A stretch of 64,000 nt of DNA. Origin: JALYRV01 sp035512575. GTDB lineage: Bacteria > Acidobacteriota > Vicinamibacteria > Vicinamibacterales > SCN-69-37. Shown piece by piece: positions 16,717-24,952 of the stretch. The notes under the pieces were generated by a model. The model searched no databases and was not told the DNA's origin. It saw nothing but the letters and a program-made list of their open reading frames with translations. The position numbers were made by a program, and so were the translations under genes. The DNA lies in contig DATKDT010000078.1 of NCBI GenBank assembly GCA_035512575.1, positions 41,603 through 105,602 on the forward strand, read 5' to 3'. The stretch's first letter is position 1. Each line of letters opens with the position of its first letter.

Positions 16717-18066
16717 TCATTGAGGGGCCGGTCCGCGGCGGTTCCGGCTGCCGCCGCGCCGGCGCCTGCGGCGCCTGCGGCGGTCGGTCGAGGGCGGGCC
16801 GCCCGGGCCGCCGCCCGGTTCGTGCTCGTGCGGAGCCGCGCTCCCGTGCTCGGCCTTCTGCTCCTTCCAGACCTCGATCAGATCGGGGTCCGTGCCGAAG
16901 ATTTCCAGCCAGGTCAGGGTCTCGTCGAATGCGGGGCGATGCACGATGCTGCGCTGCTGGCGCACGGAGAGCGCCTGTTCGTGGAGGCGCGGCACGAGCA
17001 TGGTGATGTGCCGGAAGCCGTCGACGTCGCGCCGCGCGAGCGGCAGCATGCCGATCGACACGCGCTCGGACAGCGGCTCGCGGATGCGCTTGCCCGGCGG
17101 CGCCGGACGCGCGGGCCTCGGCGGCGGCGCCTCGGCCGGAAGGAGCCCGAGCGGGCCGACGAGCGCGCCGACCAGAATCGGATTCGTGAGCGACGCCGGG
17201 ATCTCCGGGTGCTGGCGGCGCCAGGCGTCGAGCGAGATCAGGCTTTCGTAGAAGCGCTCGCCGGCGCCCGCCAGCTCCGGCGTGACCAGCTCCAGCAGGC
17301 CGGTTTCGTCGAGCGCGTGAAACGTCTTTGCCGCCGCGCCCGAGCGCAGGATCTTGTAGTACTCCTCGATCATCCGCGCCGGAGACGCATGCCGAATCAG
17401 CTCTCGGTGGCGCTCGATGGCGGCAATCACGTCGGGATCGAGCTGGAAGTCCAGCCGCGAGGCCATCACCACGGCCCGCAGCATCCGCACGGGATCCTCG
17501 ACGAAGCGCACGTTGGGATCGCCGATCGAGCGAATCACGCGCCGCGTCAAATCGTCGAGGCCGCCGACGTAGTCGATCACCGAGAACGACGCGATGTCGT
17601 AGAACATGCCGTTGACCGTGAAGTCGCGGCGGAAGGCGTCCTCTTCGGGCGTCCCGAAGCTGTTGTCGCGGTGGATGAACGCGACGTTGTCGGCAATGGC
17701 GCTCGTCTGCTCGGCGGCGGGCGCATCGGGCGTGTCGGCCGGCTCGCCCGGCAGGTCGGCGACCTGGCGCCGGAACGTCGCCACCTCGATGGTCTTCAGG
17801 CCGAACTTCACGTGCGCGAGCCGGAAGCGGCGCCCGATGATCCAGCAGTTGCGGAAAAGCTTCTTGATCTCGTACGGGTGCGCGCTCGTGCCGATGTCGA
17901 AGTCCTTCGGCCGGCGGCCGAGCATCAGGTCGCGCACGCTGCCGCCCACCAGATACGCGACGTAGCCGTGCTCGCGCAGCCGGTAGAGCACCTTGAGCGC
18001 GTCGGGATCGATGTCGCGGCGGGAGATCGTGTGTTCGGAGCGCGGGAGGACGGTCGGCTCCATCAT
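16717..18066 (-). CDS. pcnB: poly(A) polymerase / CCA-adding-type nucleotidyltransferase
   Basis: The protein has 449 residues. The class II nucleotidyltransferase head has LVGGSVRDLMLGRRPKDFDI (the DFDI pair of metal-binding aspartates), a GRRFRLAHVKF motif and the FTVNGMFYD and EDPVRMLRAV helices. The HTISRRDIDPDALKVLYRL start and RNCWIIGRRF are PcnB-like rather than CCA-specific. It adds 3' A tails to RNA and so promotes decay. The C-terminus (about 410-449) is a Gly/Pro spacer and a run of ten arginines ending NRRGPAPQ. Two adjacent ATGs (18066, 18063) are possible starts. Confidence 0.88.
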   Translation of the reverse strand: MMEPTVLPRSEHTISRRDIDPDALKVLYRLREHGYVAYLVGGSVRDLMLGRRPKDFDIGTSAHPYEIKKLFRNCWIIGRRFRLAHVKFGLKTIEVATFRRQVADLPGEPADTPDAPAAEQTSAIADNVAFIHRDNSFGTPEEDAFRRDFTVNGMFYDIASFSVIDYVGGLDDLTRRVIRSIGDPNVRFVEDPVRMLRAVVMASRLDFQLDPDVIAAIERHRELIRHASPARMIEEYYKILRSGAAAKTFHALDETGLLELVTPELAGAGERFYESLISLDAWRRQHPEIPASLTNPILVGALVGPLGLLPAEAPPPRPARPAPPGKRIREPLSERVSIGMLPLARRDVDGFRHITMLVPRLHEQALSVRQQRSIVHRPAFDETLTWLEIFGTDPDLIEVWKEQKAEHGSAAPHEHEPGGGPGGPPSTDRRRRRRRRRGGSRNRRGPAPQ

Positions 18067-18078
18067 AGTCGCGGAACG

Positions 18079-18098
18079 ATTATAGCCAGTGCTAGGAT
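18079..18098. promoter_or_regulatory. back-to-back promoters of pcnB and the TPR-like gene
   Basis: Only 43 bp separate the two divergent start codons. On the minus strand a perfect TATAAT (18079-18084) ends 12 nt before the pcnB ATG. On the plus strand an extended -10 TGCTAGGAT (18090-18098) ends 11 nt before ATG 18110. Neither gene shows a Shine-Dalgarno, and each -35 region would overlap the other gene's promoter or coding start. Confidence 0.5.
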
Positions 18099-18109
18099 GG
18101 CCCGTGGGC

Positions 18110-18943
18110 ATGCGGACGATTCCCTGCGTATTTCTGGCGCTCCTCATGGCGGCCGGCACGGCCTTCGCGCAGGAGCCCGATCCGGTTGCGTCGGCGGCAG
18201 CGGCCGCGCGCGTCCACTACAACGCCGGGCGCACCGCCGAGGCGCTCGCGACCGTCCAGCCGTTCGTGACCCGGCCGGGCGAGCCCGCCGCGGCGGCGCT
18301 CGTTGCGGCGCGCGCGCTGCTCGAGCGCTACCGTGTGAGCGCCGACCCGGCCGACCTGTCCGCCGCGCGCGTGCACCTGCGCGCCATCGACGCCGCGGAT
18401 CTCGACGACGCGCAGAAGCGCGAGCTGGTGGTCGGCCTCGCAGAGGCGCTGTATTTCGAGGATGCCTTCGCGCCTGCCGCCGAGCTGTTCGACGCCGCCC
18501 TGGGCCCGGCCGGCGGCGCCGGCTCGCTTGCGGGCGACGCGCGCGAGCGCGCGCTCGACTGGTGGGCCACGTCGCTCGATCGGCACGCGCAGCTGCTGCC
18601 GCTTGCCGAGCGGCGCGTGATCTACCGCCGCATCGCCGATCGCATGGAGAAGGAGAGCGGCGAGTTTCCGACCTCCACTCCGGCGGCGTACTGGCTGGCG
18701 GCCGCCGCGCGCGGGGCCGGCGAGCTCGATCGCGCCTGGGCCGCGGCCATTGCCGCCTGGGTGCGCGCCTCGATGATGCGCGACCGCGGCGCCGCGCTGC
18801 GCGCCGACATCGATCGGCTCGCCCAGCAGGCGCTCATTCCCGAGCGCGCCCGCGCGCTCCGGCTCACGCAGAAGGACACCGACGAGGCCGTCGCCGCGCT
18901 CACCGCCGAGTGGGAATTAATCAAGAAAACCTGGAGCCGATAG
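18110..18943 (+). CDS. secreted TPR-like helical protein of unknown function
   Basis: The protein has 277 residues. Residues 1-18 form a signal peptide (ends GTAFAQ), so the protein is exported. The rest is Ala-rich amphipathic helix pairs with TPR-like spacing (AAARVHYNAGRTAEALATV, then repeats about 35 residues apart). No catalytic motif is seen. Such proteins usually mediate protein contacts in the periplasm; nothing more specific can be said. The ATG at 18110 is chosen over the in-frame start at 18089 because it gives a normal signal peptide. It converges with polA. Confidence 0.7.
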   Translation: MRTIPCVFLALLMAAGTAFAQEPDPVASAAAAARVHYNAGRTAEALATVQPFVTRPGEPAAAALVAARALLERYRVSADPADLSAARVHLRAIDAADLDDAQKRELVVGLAEALYFEDAFAPAAELFDAALGPAGGAGSLAGDARERALDWWATSLDRHAQLLPLAERRVIYRRIADRMEKESGEFPTSTPAAYWLAAAARGAGELDRAWAAAIAAWVRASMMRDRGAALRADIDRLAQQALIPERARALRLTQKDTDEAVAALTAEWELIKKTWSR

Positions 18944-18944
18944 C

Positions 18945-18967
18945 GATCGCGCGATTCCGGCGCGATC
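18945..18967. terminator. bidirectional hairpin between TPR-like gene and polA
   Basis: A perfect 8-bp stem (GATCGCGC / GCGCGATC) with a 7-nt loop lies between the two convergent stops; its 3' arm overlaps the polA stop codon. No T-tract follows on either strand, so it is a hairpin terminator candidate only. Confidence 0.45.
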
Positions 18968-21686
18968 AGGACTTCGCGTCCTTCCAGTTGGCGCCGGCGC
19001 CGACATCCACGGTCAGCGGCACGTCCAGCACCGCCGCCCGCTCCATCTGCCCGCGCACCAGCGCCGTGACCTCCTCCGCGGCCGCCTCCGGCACCTCGAA
19101 CAGCAGCTCGTCGTGCACGGTGAGAATCATGCGCGCGGGCGTCGGCCGGCCGGCATTCCAGGTTACGAGCGCGGCGTGCGTATCGACCATCGCGCGCTTC
19201 AGAATGTCGGCCGCCATCCCCTGGATCGGAAAGTTCGTCGTCTCGCGCTCGGCCCGCGCGCGGATCTGGCCGTTCGTGCTGTTGAGATCCGGCACGAGCC
19301 GGCGCCGGCCGTCGGGCGTCCGGACGATGCCCGCGCGCCGCGCCTCGTCGAGCGTGCGGTCGATGTAGGCGCGCACGCCGGGAAAGCCCGCGAAGTACGC
19401 GTCGATGAACGCCTGCGCCTCGTCCTGCGACACGTCGATGTCCTTCGCCAGCGTGTACTTCGTCTTGCCGTAGAGCACGGCGTAGTTGACCATCTTCGCC
19501 GTGGCGCGCAGGTCCTGGCGGTTGCTCTGATCCATGCCGCCGAGCAGCGCCGCCGCCGTGCGATCGTGGATGTCCTCGCCCGCGCGGAACGCGTCGATGA
19601 GCGCCGCGTCCTGCGCGAGATGCGCGAGCACCCGGAGCTCGATCTGCGAGTAGTCGGCCGAGAGCAGCACGTGCCCGTCCTCGGCGACGAAGGCGCGGCG
19701 GATCTCGCGCCCCGCCGGCGTGCGGATGGGGATGTTCTGCAGATTCGGGTCGCTGCTGCTCAGCCGCCCTGTCGCGGCGACGGCCTGGTTGAAGCAGGTG
19801 TGCACCCGCCCCGTCAGCGGATGAATCAGCTGCGGCAGCGCGTCGATGTACGTGCCTTTCAGCTTCTGGATGACGCGCCACTGCAGGATCAGCCGCACGA
19901 CTTCATGTTCCTCCGCCAGATCCTCGAGCACGTCGGCCGCCGTGGACGTGGCCTTCGTCTTCATCGTCCGGCGCGCCGCCGGCGGCGGCTTCAGTCCAAG
20001 CTTCTCGAAGAGCACCTCGGAGAGCTGCCTGGGGGAATTGATGTTGAACGCGAGGCCCGCCAGGGCGAAGATGCGGCCGCTCAGCTGCGCGAGTTCGGCG
20101 TCGAGCGATCGCGACTGTCCGGCCAGCGCCGAGGCGTCGATCTTGACGCCCGCCCGCTCGATGGCGACGAGCACGGGCACCAGGGGCATCTCGAGATCGG
20201 CATAGAGGCGGTCGAGCGACTCGCGCGCGAGCGCGTCCCTGAGCGGGGCCGCCAGCTGCAGCGGCAGATCCGACCGCTCGCCGGCAAAATCGACGATGGC
20301 GTCCGGCGACACGTCGCTCAGGCGAAGGGCCCGGGCGCCGCGCCCGCAGACGTCTTCCTCGCGCCGCGCCTTGTAGCCGATCTGCTCGAGCGCCAGATCC
20401 TCCACCAGATGCGACGACCGCGTCGCATCGACCAGATAGCTGGCAATCATGGTGTCGAACGACGACGCCGGCGAGCCGGGCGAGGCCGGGAGCGCCAGCG
20501 TCACGCCGTGGCGCGCGAGCACGATGGCGTCGAACTTCAGATCGTGGCCGACCTTGCCGATCGACGCGTTCTCGAACACCGGCTTCAGCGCGGCGATGGC
20601 CGTGCCGACCGACAGGTCGGTGGCGCCCCCCAGCGTGCCGGGCGCGAACGGCACGTACCGCGCGCGCCGGGGCTCGGTCGAGAACGCGAGGCCCGCGATC
20701 GCGGCGCGCATCGCGGGCCCGCCGTCGGTCAGCACGCGAAAAGCAAAGGCGGACGACGCCGACAGCTCGCCTGCCAGCGCGTCGAGCGCCTCGCCGGTCG
20801 TCACCAGCGCGTAGTCGCGCGCCACGGTGTCGGCGGTCGGCGCGTATTCGTTGACGAGCGTGCGGAAGCCGAGCTTCGAGAACAGCGCGTACGCGCGCTC
20901 CGGCGACGGGCCGCGGTAGCGCATTGCGCCGGGCTCGAACGCCACGGGCACATCGGTGTGGATCCGCGCCAGCTCGCGACTCTGGCGCGCGCTGTCGGCA
21001 TGCGTGATGAGCGACTCGCGCAGCTTCGGTTTCGTGATCTCGGGCGCGCGCGCGAGCAGCGCGTCGAGCGATCCGTACTCGGCAATCAGCTTCGGCGCGC
21101 CCTTCTCGCCGATGCCCGGCACGCCCTTGATGTTGTCGATGGTGTCGCCCATCAGGCCCATCACGTCGACCACGAGCTCCGGTTTCACGCCGAGTTTCTG
21201 CTCGACGGCTTCCGCGTCGAACCAGGTTCCCTCGTCGCGGGGATTGAACACCTTGATCGGCCCGCCGACCAGCTGGAAGAAGTCCTTGTCGCCGGTCACG
21301 ATGGCGACGTCGTAGCCGGCGTCGGCCGCCTTCCGGGCCAGCGTGCCGATGACATCGTCCGCCTCGTACCGTTCGGACGTCAGGATGGGCACGCCCATGG
21401 CCTCGCACGCTTCGTGGACCCACGGGATCTGCTCGGCGAGATCGGGCGGCATGGGCGAGCGGTTGGCCTTGTAGTCGGCCGCGATGTCGGAGCGGAACGT
21501 CGGGCCGGCCAGATCGAACGACGCGGCAATGAACTCGGGCTGATGGTCGGCCAGCAGCTTCTTCAGCATCGTCGTGAAGCCGTAGACGGCGTTGGTGGAT
21601 TTGCCGTCGGGACCGGTCAGCTCGCGGATCGCGTGGTACGCGCGATACATCTGGTTGCTGCCGTCGATCAGAAAAAGGCGGGCCAT
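18966..21686 (-). CDS. polA: DNA polymerase I
   Basis: The protein has 906 residues. Domain order is a 5'-nuclease (1-290, with SFDLAGPTFR, YEADDVIGTLA and VTGDKDFFQLV), a 3'-5' exonuclease-like domain (about 300-490) and the polymerase. The polymerase has motif A LLSADYSQIELRVLAHL, finger motif RATAKMVNYAVLYG and motif C LTVHDELLFEVP, so polymerase and nick-translation functions look intact. The exonuclease domain has lost its acidic residues: FAFRVLTD stands where E. coli has FAFDTETD, and DFAGER where the last YxxxD motif should be. Proofreading is therefore predicted to be absent, as in Taq Pol I. Confidence 0.95.
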   Translation of the reverse strand: MARLFLIDGSNQMYRAYHAIRELTGPDGKSTNAVYGFTTMLKKLLADHQPEFIAASFDLAGPTFRSDIAADYKANRSPMPPDLAEQIPWVHEACEAMGVPILTSERYEADDVIGTLARKAADAGYDVAIVTGDKDFFQLVGGPIKVFNPRDEGTWFDAEAVEQKLGVKPELVVDVMGLMGDTIDNIKGVPGIGEKGAPKLIAEYGSLDALLARAPEITKPKLRESLITHADSARQSRELARIHTDVPVAFEPGAMRYRGPSPERAYALFSKLGFRTLVNEYAPTADTVARDYALVTTGEALDALAGELSASSAFAFRVLTDGGPAMRAAIAGLAFSTEPRRARYVPFAPGTLGGATDLSVGTAIAALKPVFENASIGKVGHDLKFDAIVLARHGVTLALPASPGSPASSFDTMIASYLVDATRSSHLVEDLALEQIGYKARREEDVCGRGARALRLSDVSPDAIVDFAGERSDLPLQLAAPLRDALARESLDRLYADLEMPLVPVLVAIERAGVKIDASALAGQSRSLDAELAQLSGRIFALAGLAFNINSPRQLSEVLFEKLGLKPPPAARRTMKTKATSTAADVLEDLAEEHEVVRLILQWRVIQKLKGTYIDALPQLIHPLTGRVHTCFNQAVAATGRLSSSDPNLQNIPIRTPAGREIRRAFVAEDGHVLLSADYSQIELRVLAHLAQDAALIDAFRAGEDIHDRTAAALLGGMDQSNRQDLRATAKMVNYAVLYGKTKYTLAKDIDVSQDEAQAFIDAYFAGFPGVRAYIDRTLDEARRAGIVRTPDGRRRLVPDLNSTNGQIRARAERETTNFPIQGMAADILKRAMVDTHAALVTWNAGRPTPARMILTVHDELLFEVPEAAAEEVTALVRGQMERAAVLDVPLTVDVGAGANWKDAKS

Positions 21687-21691
21687 CCAGT

Positions 21692-21698
21692 TAAGATA
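21692..21698. promoter_or_regulatory. shared -10 element for polA and the divergent lipoprotein gene
   Basis: The two start codons are 17 bp apart. Read on the plus strand, TAAGAT (21692-21697) ends 6 nt before ATG 21704. Read on the minus strand, TATCTT (21693-21698) ends 6 nt before the polA ATG. Both would start transcription at the start codon, and the two boxes occupy the same bases. Confidence 0.45.
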
Positions 21699-21703
21699 TC
21701 CCG

Positions 21704-22465
21704 ATGGCTCCCCTCCGAACCCGTCTGCTTGCGGCTGCGGCCCTGCTCGTGGCGATTGCGGCCTGCGGCGGCCGGGGGTTCGGCCGGCAGTACGAGTACG
21801 AGGAACAGCTCTATCTGCGTCCCGACGGCTCCGCCGCGGTGGTGCTCAACGCGTCGGTGCCGGCGCTGATCGCCCTGCGCGGGCTCGCCCTCGATCCCGG
21901 GCCTCGCGCCCGGATCGATCGCGGCGAGGTGCGCGAGATGGTGTCCGAGCCCGGTCTGGAGATCGCGCGGGTGAGCCGGCCATGGCGCCGGAACGGCCGG
22001 CAGTTCATTCAGATCCGCGCCGAAATCGACGACGTCACAAAGCTCGGCGACACGAAACTGTTCAAGTGGTCGACGTACGCCCTGACTGCCCCGCCGGAGG
22101 GCATGCGCGAGTACCGGCAGCTGGTCGGCGCGCCGCCCGGGGCACCGCCGCCCGGGGTTGGCTGGGACGGCAGCGAGCTCGTCGCGTTCAAGCTGCACGT
22201 GCCGAGCCGCATTCGTTCGCACAACGTGCGTCTGCTCGACACGGACGAACCGGGCGGGCACGAGCGCGGCAACATCCTGACGTGGGAGCAGCGGCTGGGC
22301 GACCGGCTCGCGGGCAAGCCGGTCGACATCCAGGTGTCGATGGAGAGCGGCTCGATTCTGTACCGGACGCTGTGGCTGTTCGGGCTGTCGTTCGGGGCGG
22401 CGATGGCGCTGCTCGCGGCGATCATCTGGATGATCATCCGCCGGGGAAGACGCCGGCGCCGTTGA
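21704..22465 (+). CDS. lipoprotein with C-terminal membrane anchor, function unknown
   Basis: The protein has 253 residues. The N-terminal signal ends in a lipobox (LLVAIAAC, Cys at about residue 21). An extracytoplasmic beta-rich domain starts with YEYEEQLYLRPDGSAAVVLNASVP, reminiscent of DUF3153/LppM-like lipoproteins. A single TM helix (about 224-246) is followed by an arginine-rich cytoplasmic tail (RRGRRRRR). The protein would span the periplasm anchored at both ends. I do not recognise a function. Its last 32 bp overlap the 3' end of the convergent BON gene. Confidence 0.7.
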   Translation: MAPLRTRLLAAAALLVAIAACGGRGFGRQYEYEEQLYLRPDGSAAVVLNASVPALIALRGLALDPGPRARIDRGEVREMVSEPGLEIARVSRPWRRNGRQFIQIRAEIDDVTKLGDTKLFKWSTYALTAPPEGMREYRQLVGAPPGAPPPGVGWDGSELVAFKLHVPSRIRSHNVRLLDTDEPGGHERGNILTWEQRLGDRLAGKPVDIQVSMESGSILYRTLWLFGLSFGAAMALLAAIIWMIIRRGRRRRR

Positions 22466-22976
22466 TTTGATCGTCTACGCGGCTTCCTGCCGCTTCCTCG
22501 GCCAGCGAGACGGCCACGAGACGCTCGACCGCCGTGCGGACGTCGCCCGCCAGCGTGACCCGCCCCCCATCGACCAGAATCCGGATTGGCGGCTGCGTCA
22601 TCGCCGCGTAGCGCCGGAACGACGCGTGGCCGTAGATGGCCCGCGCCACGCGGTGCCGCAGCGCATCGTCGGCCGCCGACGAGGAAAGCACGCCGATGCG
22701 ATTGACGACCTGCCGCACGCCGGGCACGGTCGCCACTTCCGTCTCCAGCTGATCGCGCTTGCTCGTCGACGTGACTTTTCCGGTCAGCGTGACGACGCCG
22801 CCCGTGGCCGATGCCGCGACGTGATCGAACACCGTCACGGCCTGCGTGGCCTTGAGCAGGGCGCGCACCGCGTCGAGCGGCTGCTGGCCCGGACCTTCGC
22901 CCAGGGGGGCGGCCGCAGCGGCGCCGTGGGCCAGCGCGGCCATCAGCACCGCGGCAGAAAACATGGGGACCCGCAC
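22434..22976 (-). CDS. secreted two-BON-domain protein
   Basis: The protein has 180 residues. A signal peptide covers about 1-22. Two BON repeats follow: the first (about 35-95) with VVTLTGKVTSTSKRDQLE and VPGVRQVVNRI, the second (about 105-172) with RILVDGGRVTLAGDVRT and SRVDDQIN. BON domains bind membrane phospholipid or peptidoglycan and occur in stress proteins such as OsmY, so a periplasmic envelope-protective role is likely. GTG at 22976 is used; ATG at 22964 is an equally good start. The 3' end overlaps the lipoprotein gene. Confidence 0.8.
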   Translation of the reverse strand: MRVPMFSAAVLMAALAHGAAAAAPLGEGPGQQPLDAVRALLKATQAVTVFDHVAASATGGVVTLTGKVTSTSKRDQLETEVATVPGVRQVVNRIGVLSSSAADDALRHRVARAIYGHASFRRYAAMTQPPIRILVDGGRVTLAGDVRTAVERLVAVSLAEEAAGSRVDDQINGAGVFPGG

Positions 22977-23024
22977 ATCCAGGGATGATCAAACGGAGTG
23001 CCAGCCGGCGGCCCGCCGGATCGC

Positions 23025-23044
23025 GCGAAACAGGCCTGTTTTCG
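23025..23044. repeat. near-perfect palindrome between ZIP and BON genes
   Basis: GCGAAACAGG is followed immediately by CCTGTTTTCGC, a palindrome with one bulged base, inside the 115-bp spacer 22977-23091. It could act as a terminator for the ZIP unit or as a protein site; no T-run follows on the minus strand. Confidence 0.35.
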
Positions 23045-23091
23045 CCGGCGCGACGCCTTCCGTCGCGGCCGCTGACGCTGACAGGTGACAG

Positions 23092-23847
23092 CTAGAGCAG
23101 GGCCAGGGTGACGAGCCCGAGCAGGATGAGCGCGAGCTGCCGGAAACTGCCCGCGTCGAATCGTCCCTGGTGCAGCGACGGGATCAGGTCGGCCATCGCC
23201 ACGTACAGGAAGGCGCCGGCGGCAAAGGCCAGCACTCTCGGAACGACGGCCGGCGCCGACGCGCCGAAGGCCAGCATCAGCAGCGCGCCGAGCACGCCGC
23301 CGGTCGCTGACGCGAGGTTGAGCCCGATGGTCGCGCGCCGCGAGTAGCCGGCCGACAGAAGGATCGCCGCATCGCCAACCTCCTGGGGGATCTCGTGCGC
23401 GGCCACGGCCAGCGCGGTCGTGACGCCGAGCCCTGGCGACACCAGGGTCGCGGCGGCTATCACCGCGCCGTCGACGAACGTGTGCACCGCGTCGCCGACG
23501 ACGACGAGCGAGGCCGCGCTCGTGTGGGCGGCGCAATCTTCGTCGTCATGGCAGTGGCGCCACAGCACGACTTTTTCGAGGACGAAGAACGTGAGGATGC
23601 CGCCGACCAGCGTGTACATCGCCGTGTCGGTGGGCAGCGTCTCGAGCGATTCGGGCAGCAGGTTGAAGAGCGACGCGCCGAGCAGCGTGCCGACGGCATA
23701 GCTGACCAGCCAGGGCACCAGCCGCGTGCGCAGGTCGTTGCGGACGAGCAGCACCAGCGAGGCCGTCAACAGGCCGCCGACGCTGCCGACGATACTGAGG
23801 CCGACCGCGGTGAGCGACGTCGCGAGATCGGGCGGGGCTATTGGCAA
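23092..23847 (-). CDS. ZIP-family metal transporter
   Basis: The protein has 251 residues and about eight TM helices. A His/Asp-rich cytoplasmic loop (LWRHCHDDEDC, about 96-106) is a typical ZIP metal-binding loop. Helix IV has VGDAVHTFVDGAVIAA and helix V has AVAAHEIPQEVGD, which supply the intramembrane His, Asp and Glu metal ligands. It probably imports zinc, iron or manganese; the specificity is uncertain. The only start that fits is TTG at 23847; a TAAGAT box on the minus strand (23857-23862) ends 9 nt upstream. Confidence 0.88.
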   Translation of the reverse strand: MPIAPPDLATSLTAVGLSIVGSVGGLLTASLVLLVRNDLRTRLVPWLVSYAVGTLLGASLFNLLPESLETLPTDTAMYTLVGGILTFFVLEKVVLWRHCHDDEDCAAHTSAASLVVVGDAVHTFVDGAVIAAATLVSPGLGVTTALAVAAHEIPQEVGDAAILLSAGYSRRATIGLNLASATGGVLGALLMLAFGASAPAVVPRVLAFAAGAFLYVAMADLIPSLHQGRFDAGSFRQLALILLGLVTLALL

Positions 23848-23856
23848 GCGATGGAC

Positions 23857-23862
23857 ATCTTA
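23857..23862 (-). promoter_or_regulatory. -10-like box TAAGAT before ZIP gene
   Basis: On the minus strand TAAGAT ends 9 nt before the TTG start at 23847 and lies between the stop of the VWA gene and that start. It supports the unusual TTG start and a leader of about 2-3 nt. Confidence 0.35.
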
Positions 23863-23867
23863 GCGTG

Positions 23868-24911
23868 TTAGCTTGCGACGTAGCCCTTGCGCGCGCGCAC
23901 GTGGTGATTGCCGCGCTTCAGGCGCACCTCGATGGCGTGCCAGCGGCCGTCCTTCGGGGCGTTCGACGAATAGCCCAGGAAATACTGCCGGCTCAACTCG
24001 TCGGCAATGCCCCGCGTGGCCGAGTCGAGATCGCGCGGCGAGCGGATGATCTCGGTGCGGCCGCCGCTGTCGTCCGTGATGCTGCGCAGCGTGCCCTCGT
24101 CGACGCCGTCGGTCGACGAGCGTGTCGTGCGGCCCGTCGGCTGCGGCTGCGGCCGCGGCCGCTGGACGATCGGCGGGCGGCGTCCCGGGAACGGGCTCGG
24201 AATCGGAATCCTGACGGGCGGAAGCCACGTGGGTCCGCTGCGCACGGTGACCGACGAGCCGCCGCGGCCGTCGATGCCGATGGCGTAGACGAGCACTTCC
24301 GTCTCGCGAATCAGCTGCTGGACCGCCGGGGCATCGATCTGGCTGTTCGTGTCGTTGCCGTCCGAGATGATGACGACGGCCTTCTTGCGCTGCGCGCCGC
24401 TCTGCGCGAGCGGGACGGCCTCGGCCGCGGCGTCATAGAGAGCCGTGCCGCCGCGTGCCTGGATACGGTCGAGCGCGCGGCTCACCGCCCGGCGATCGGT
24501 CGTCCAGTCCTGCACGAGCGTCGCCTGGTTGTCGAACTGGTAGAGGAACACCTCGTCGTTCTGGTCCAGCAGGCTGTACAGGAAGCGCTCCACGGCCGCT
24601 TTGGCCGACGACATTTTCTCGCCCGACATGCTGCCGCTCGTGTCCATCACGAGTCCGAGGCTGACCGGCACGCGCTCGTTGTCGAAGTGCGTGACGCTCA
24701 CGGGCTCGCCGTCCTCGTAGACCACGAAGTCTTCCTTGCGGAGCCCGGACACGAAGCGGCCGTTGCCGTCGGTGACCGTGACGGTGACGTTCACCAGCTG
24801 CGCGCTGGTGCGGAACGAGAAGCCGGGTTCCTGCGGCTTCTGCTGCGCCGAAAGCGCGGCCACCGCCGTCATCGCGGCCGCGGCCGTGAGCAGGAGTCTG
24901 TTCGGCTTCAT
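23868..24911 (-). CDS. secreted VWFA-domain protein (acidobacterial VWFA-related family)
   Basis: The protein has 347 residues from ATG 24911, which has an AGAGGA Shine-Dalgarno and a proper signal peptide (MKPNRLLLTAAAAMTAVAAL). A short beta domain (FRTSAQLVNVTVTVTD..VSGLRKEDFVVYEDG) precedes a VWA domain (about 80-340) with an intact MIDAS: DTSGSMS, a conserved Thr in GGTALYD and the SDGNDTN aspartate. A Pro/Arg-rich insertion (about 215-260) interrupts the domain. This architecture is common in Acidobacteria. A metal-dependent adhesion or scaffolding role outside the cytoplasm is likely. The longer frame to 25145 overlaps its neighbour and is rejected. Confidence 0.85.
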   Translation of the reverse strand: MKPNRLLLTAAAAMTAVAALSAQQKPQEPGFSFRTSAQLVNVTVTVTDGNGRFVSGLRKEDFVVYEDGEPVSVTHFDNERVPVSLGLVMDTSGSMSGEKMSSAKAAVERFLYSLLDQNDEVFLYQFDNQATLVQDWTTDRRAVSRALDRIQARGGTALYDAAAEAVPLAQSGAQRKKAVVIISDGNDTNSQIDAPAVQQLIRETEVLVYAIGIDGRGGSSVTVRSGPTWLPPVRIPIPSPFPGRRPPIVQRPRPQPQPTGRTTRSSTDGVDEGTLRSITDDSGGRTEIIRSPRDLDSATRGIADELSRQYFLGYSSNAPKDGRWHAIEVRLKRGNHHVRARKGYVAS

Positions 24912-24952
24912 GTCTTCCTCTTTCGTCTTCAGTCTTGCGTCTTTCGTCTTAG
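24912..24952 (-). repeat. GTCTTNN heptamer tandem repeats before the VWA gene
   Basis: Units GTCTTCC, TCTTTC, GTCTTCA, GTCTTGC, GTCTTTC and GTCTTAG (plus-strand reading) run from 24912 to 24952, immediately upstream of the minus-strand ATG and into the stop codon of the upstream gene. Read in the direction of transcription, the last unit also supplies the GAGGA Shine-Dalgarno. Confidence 0.75.
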
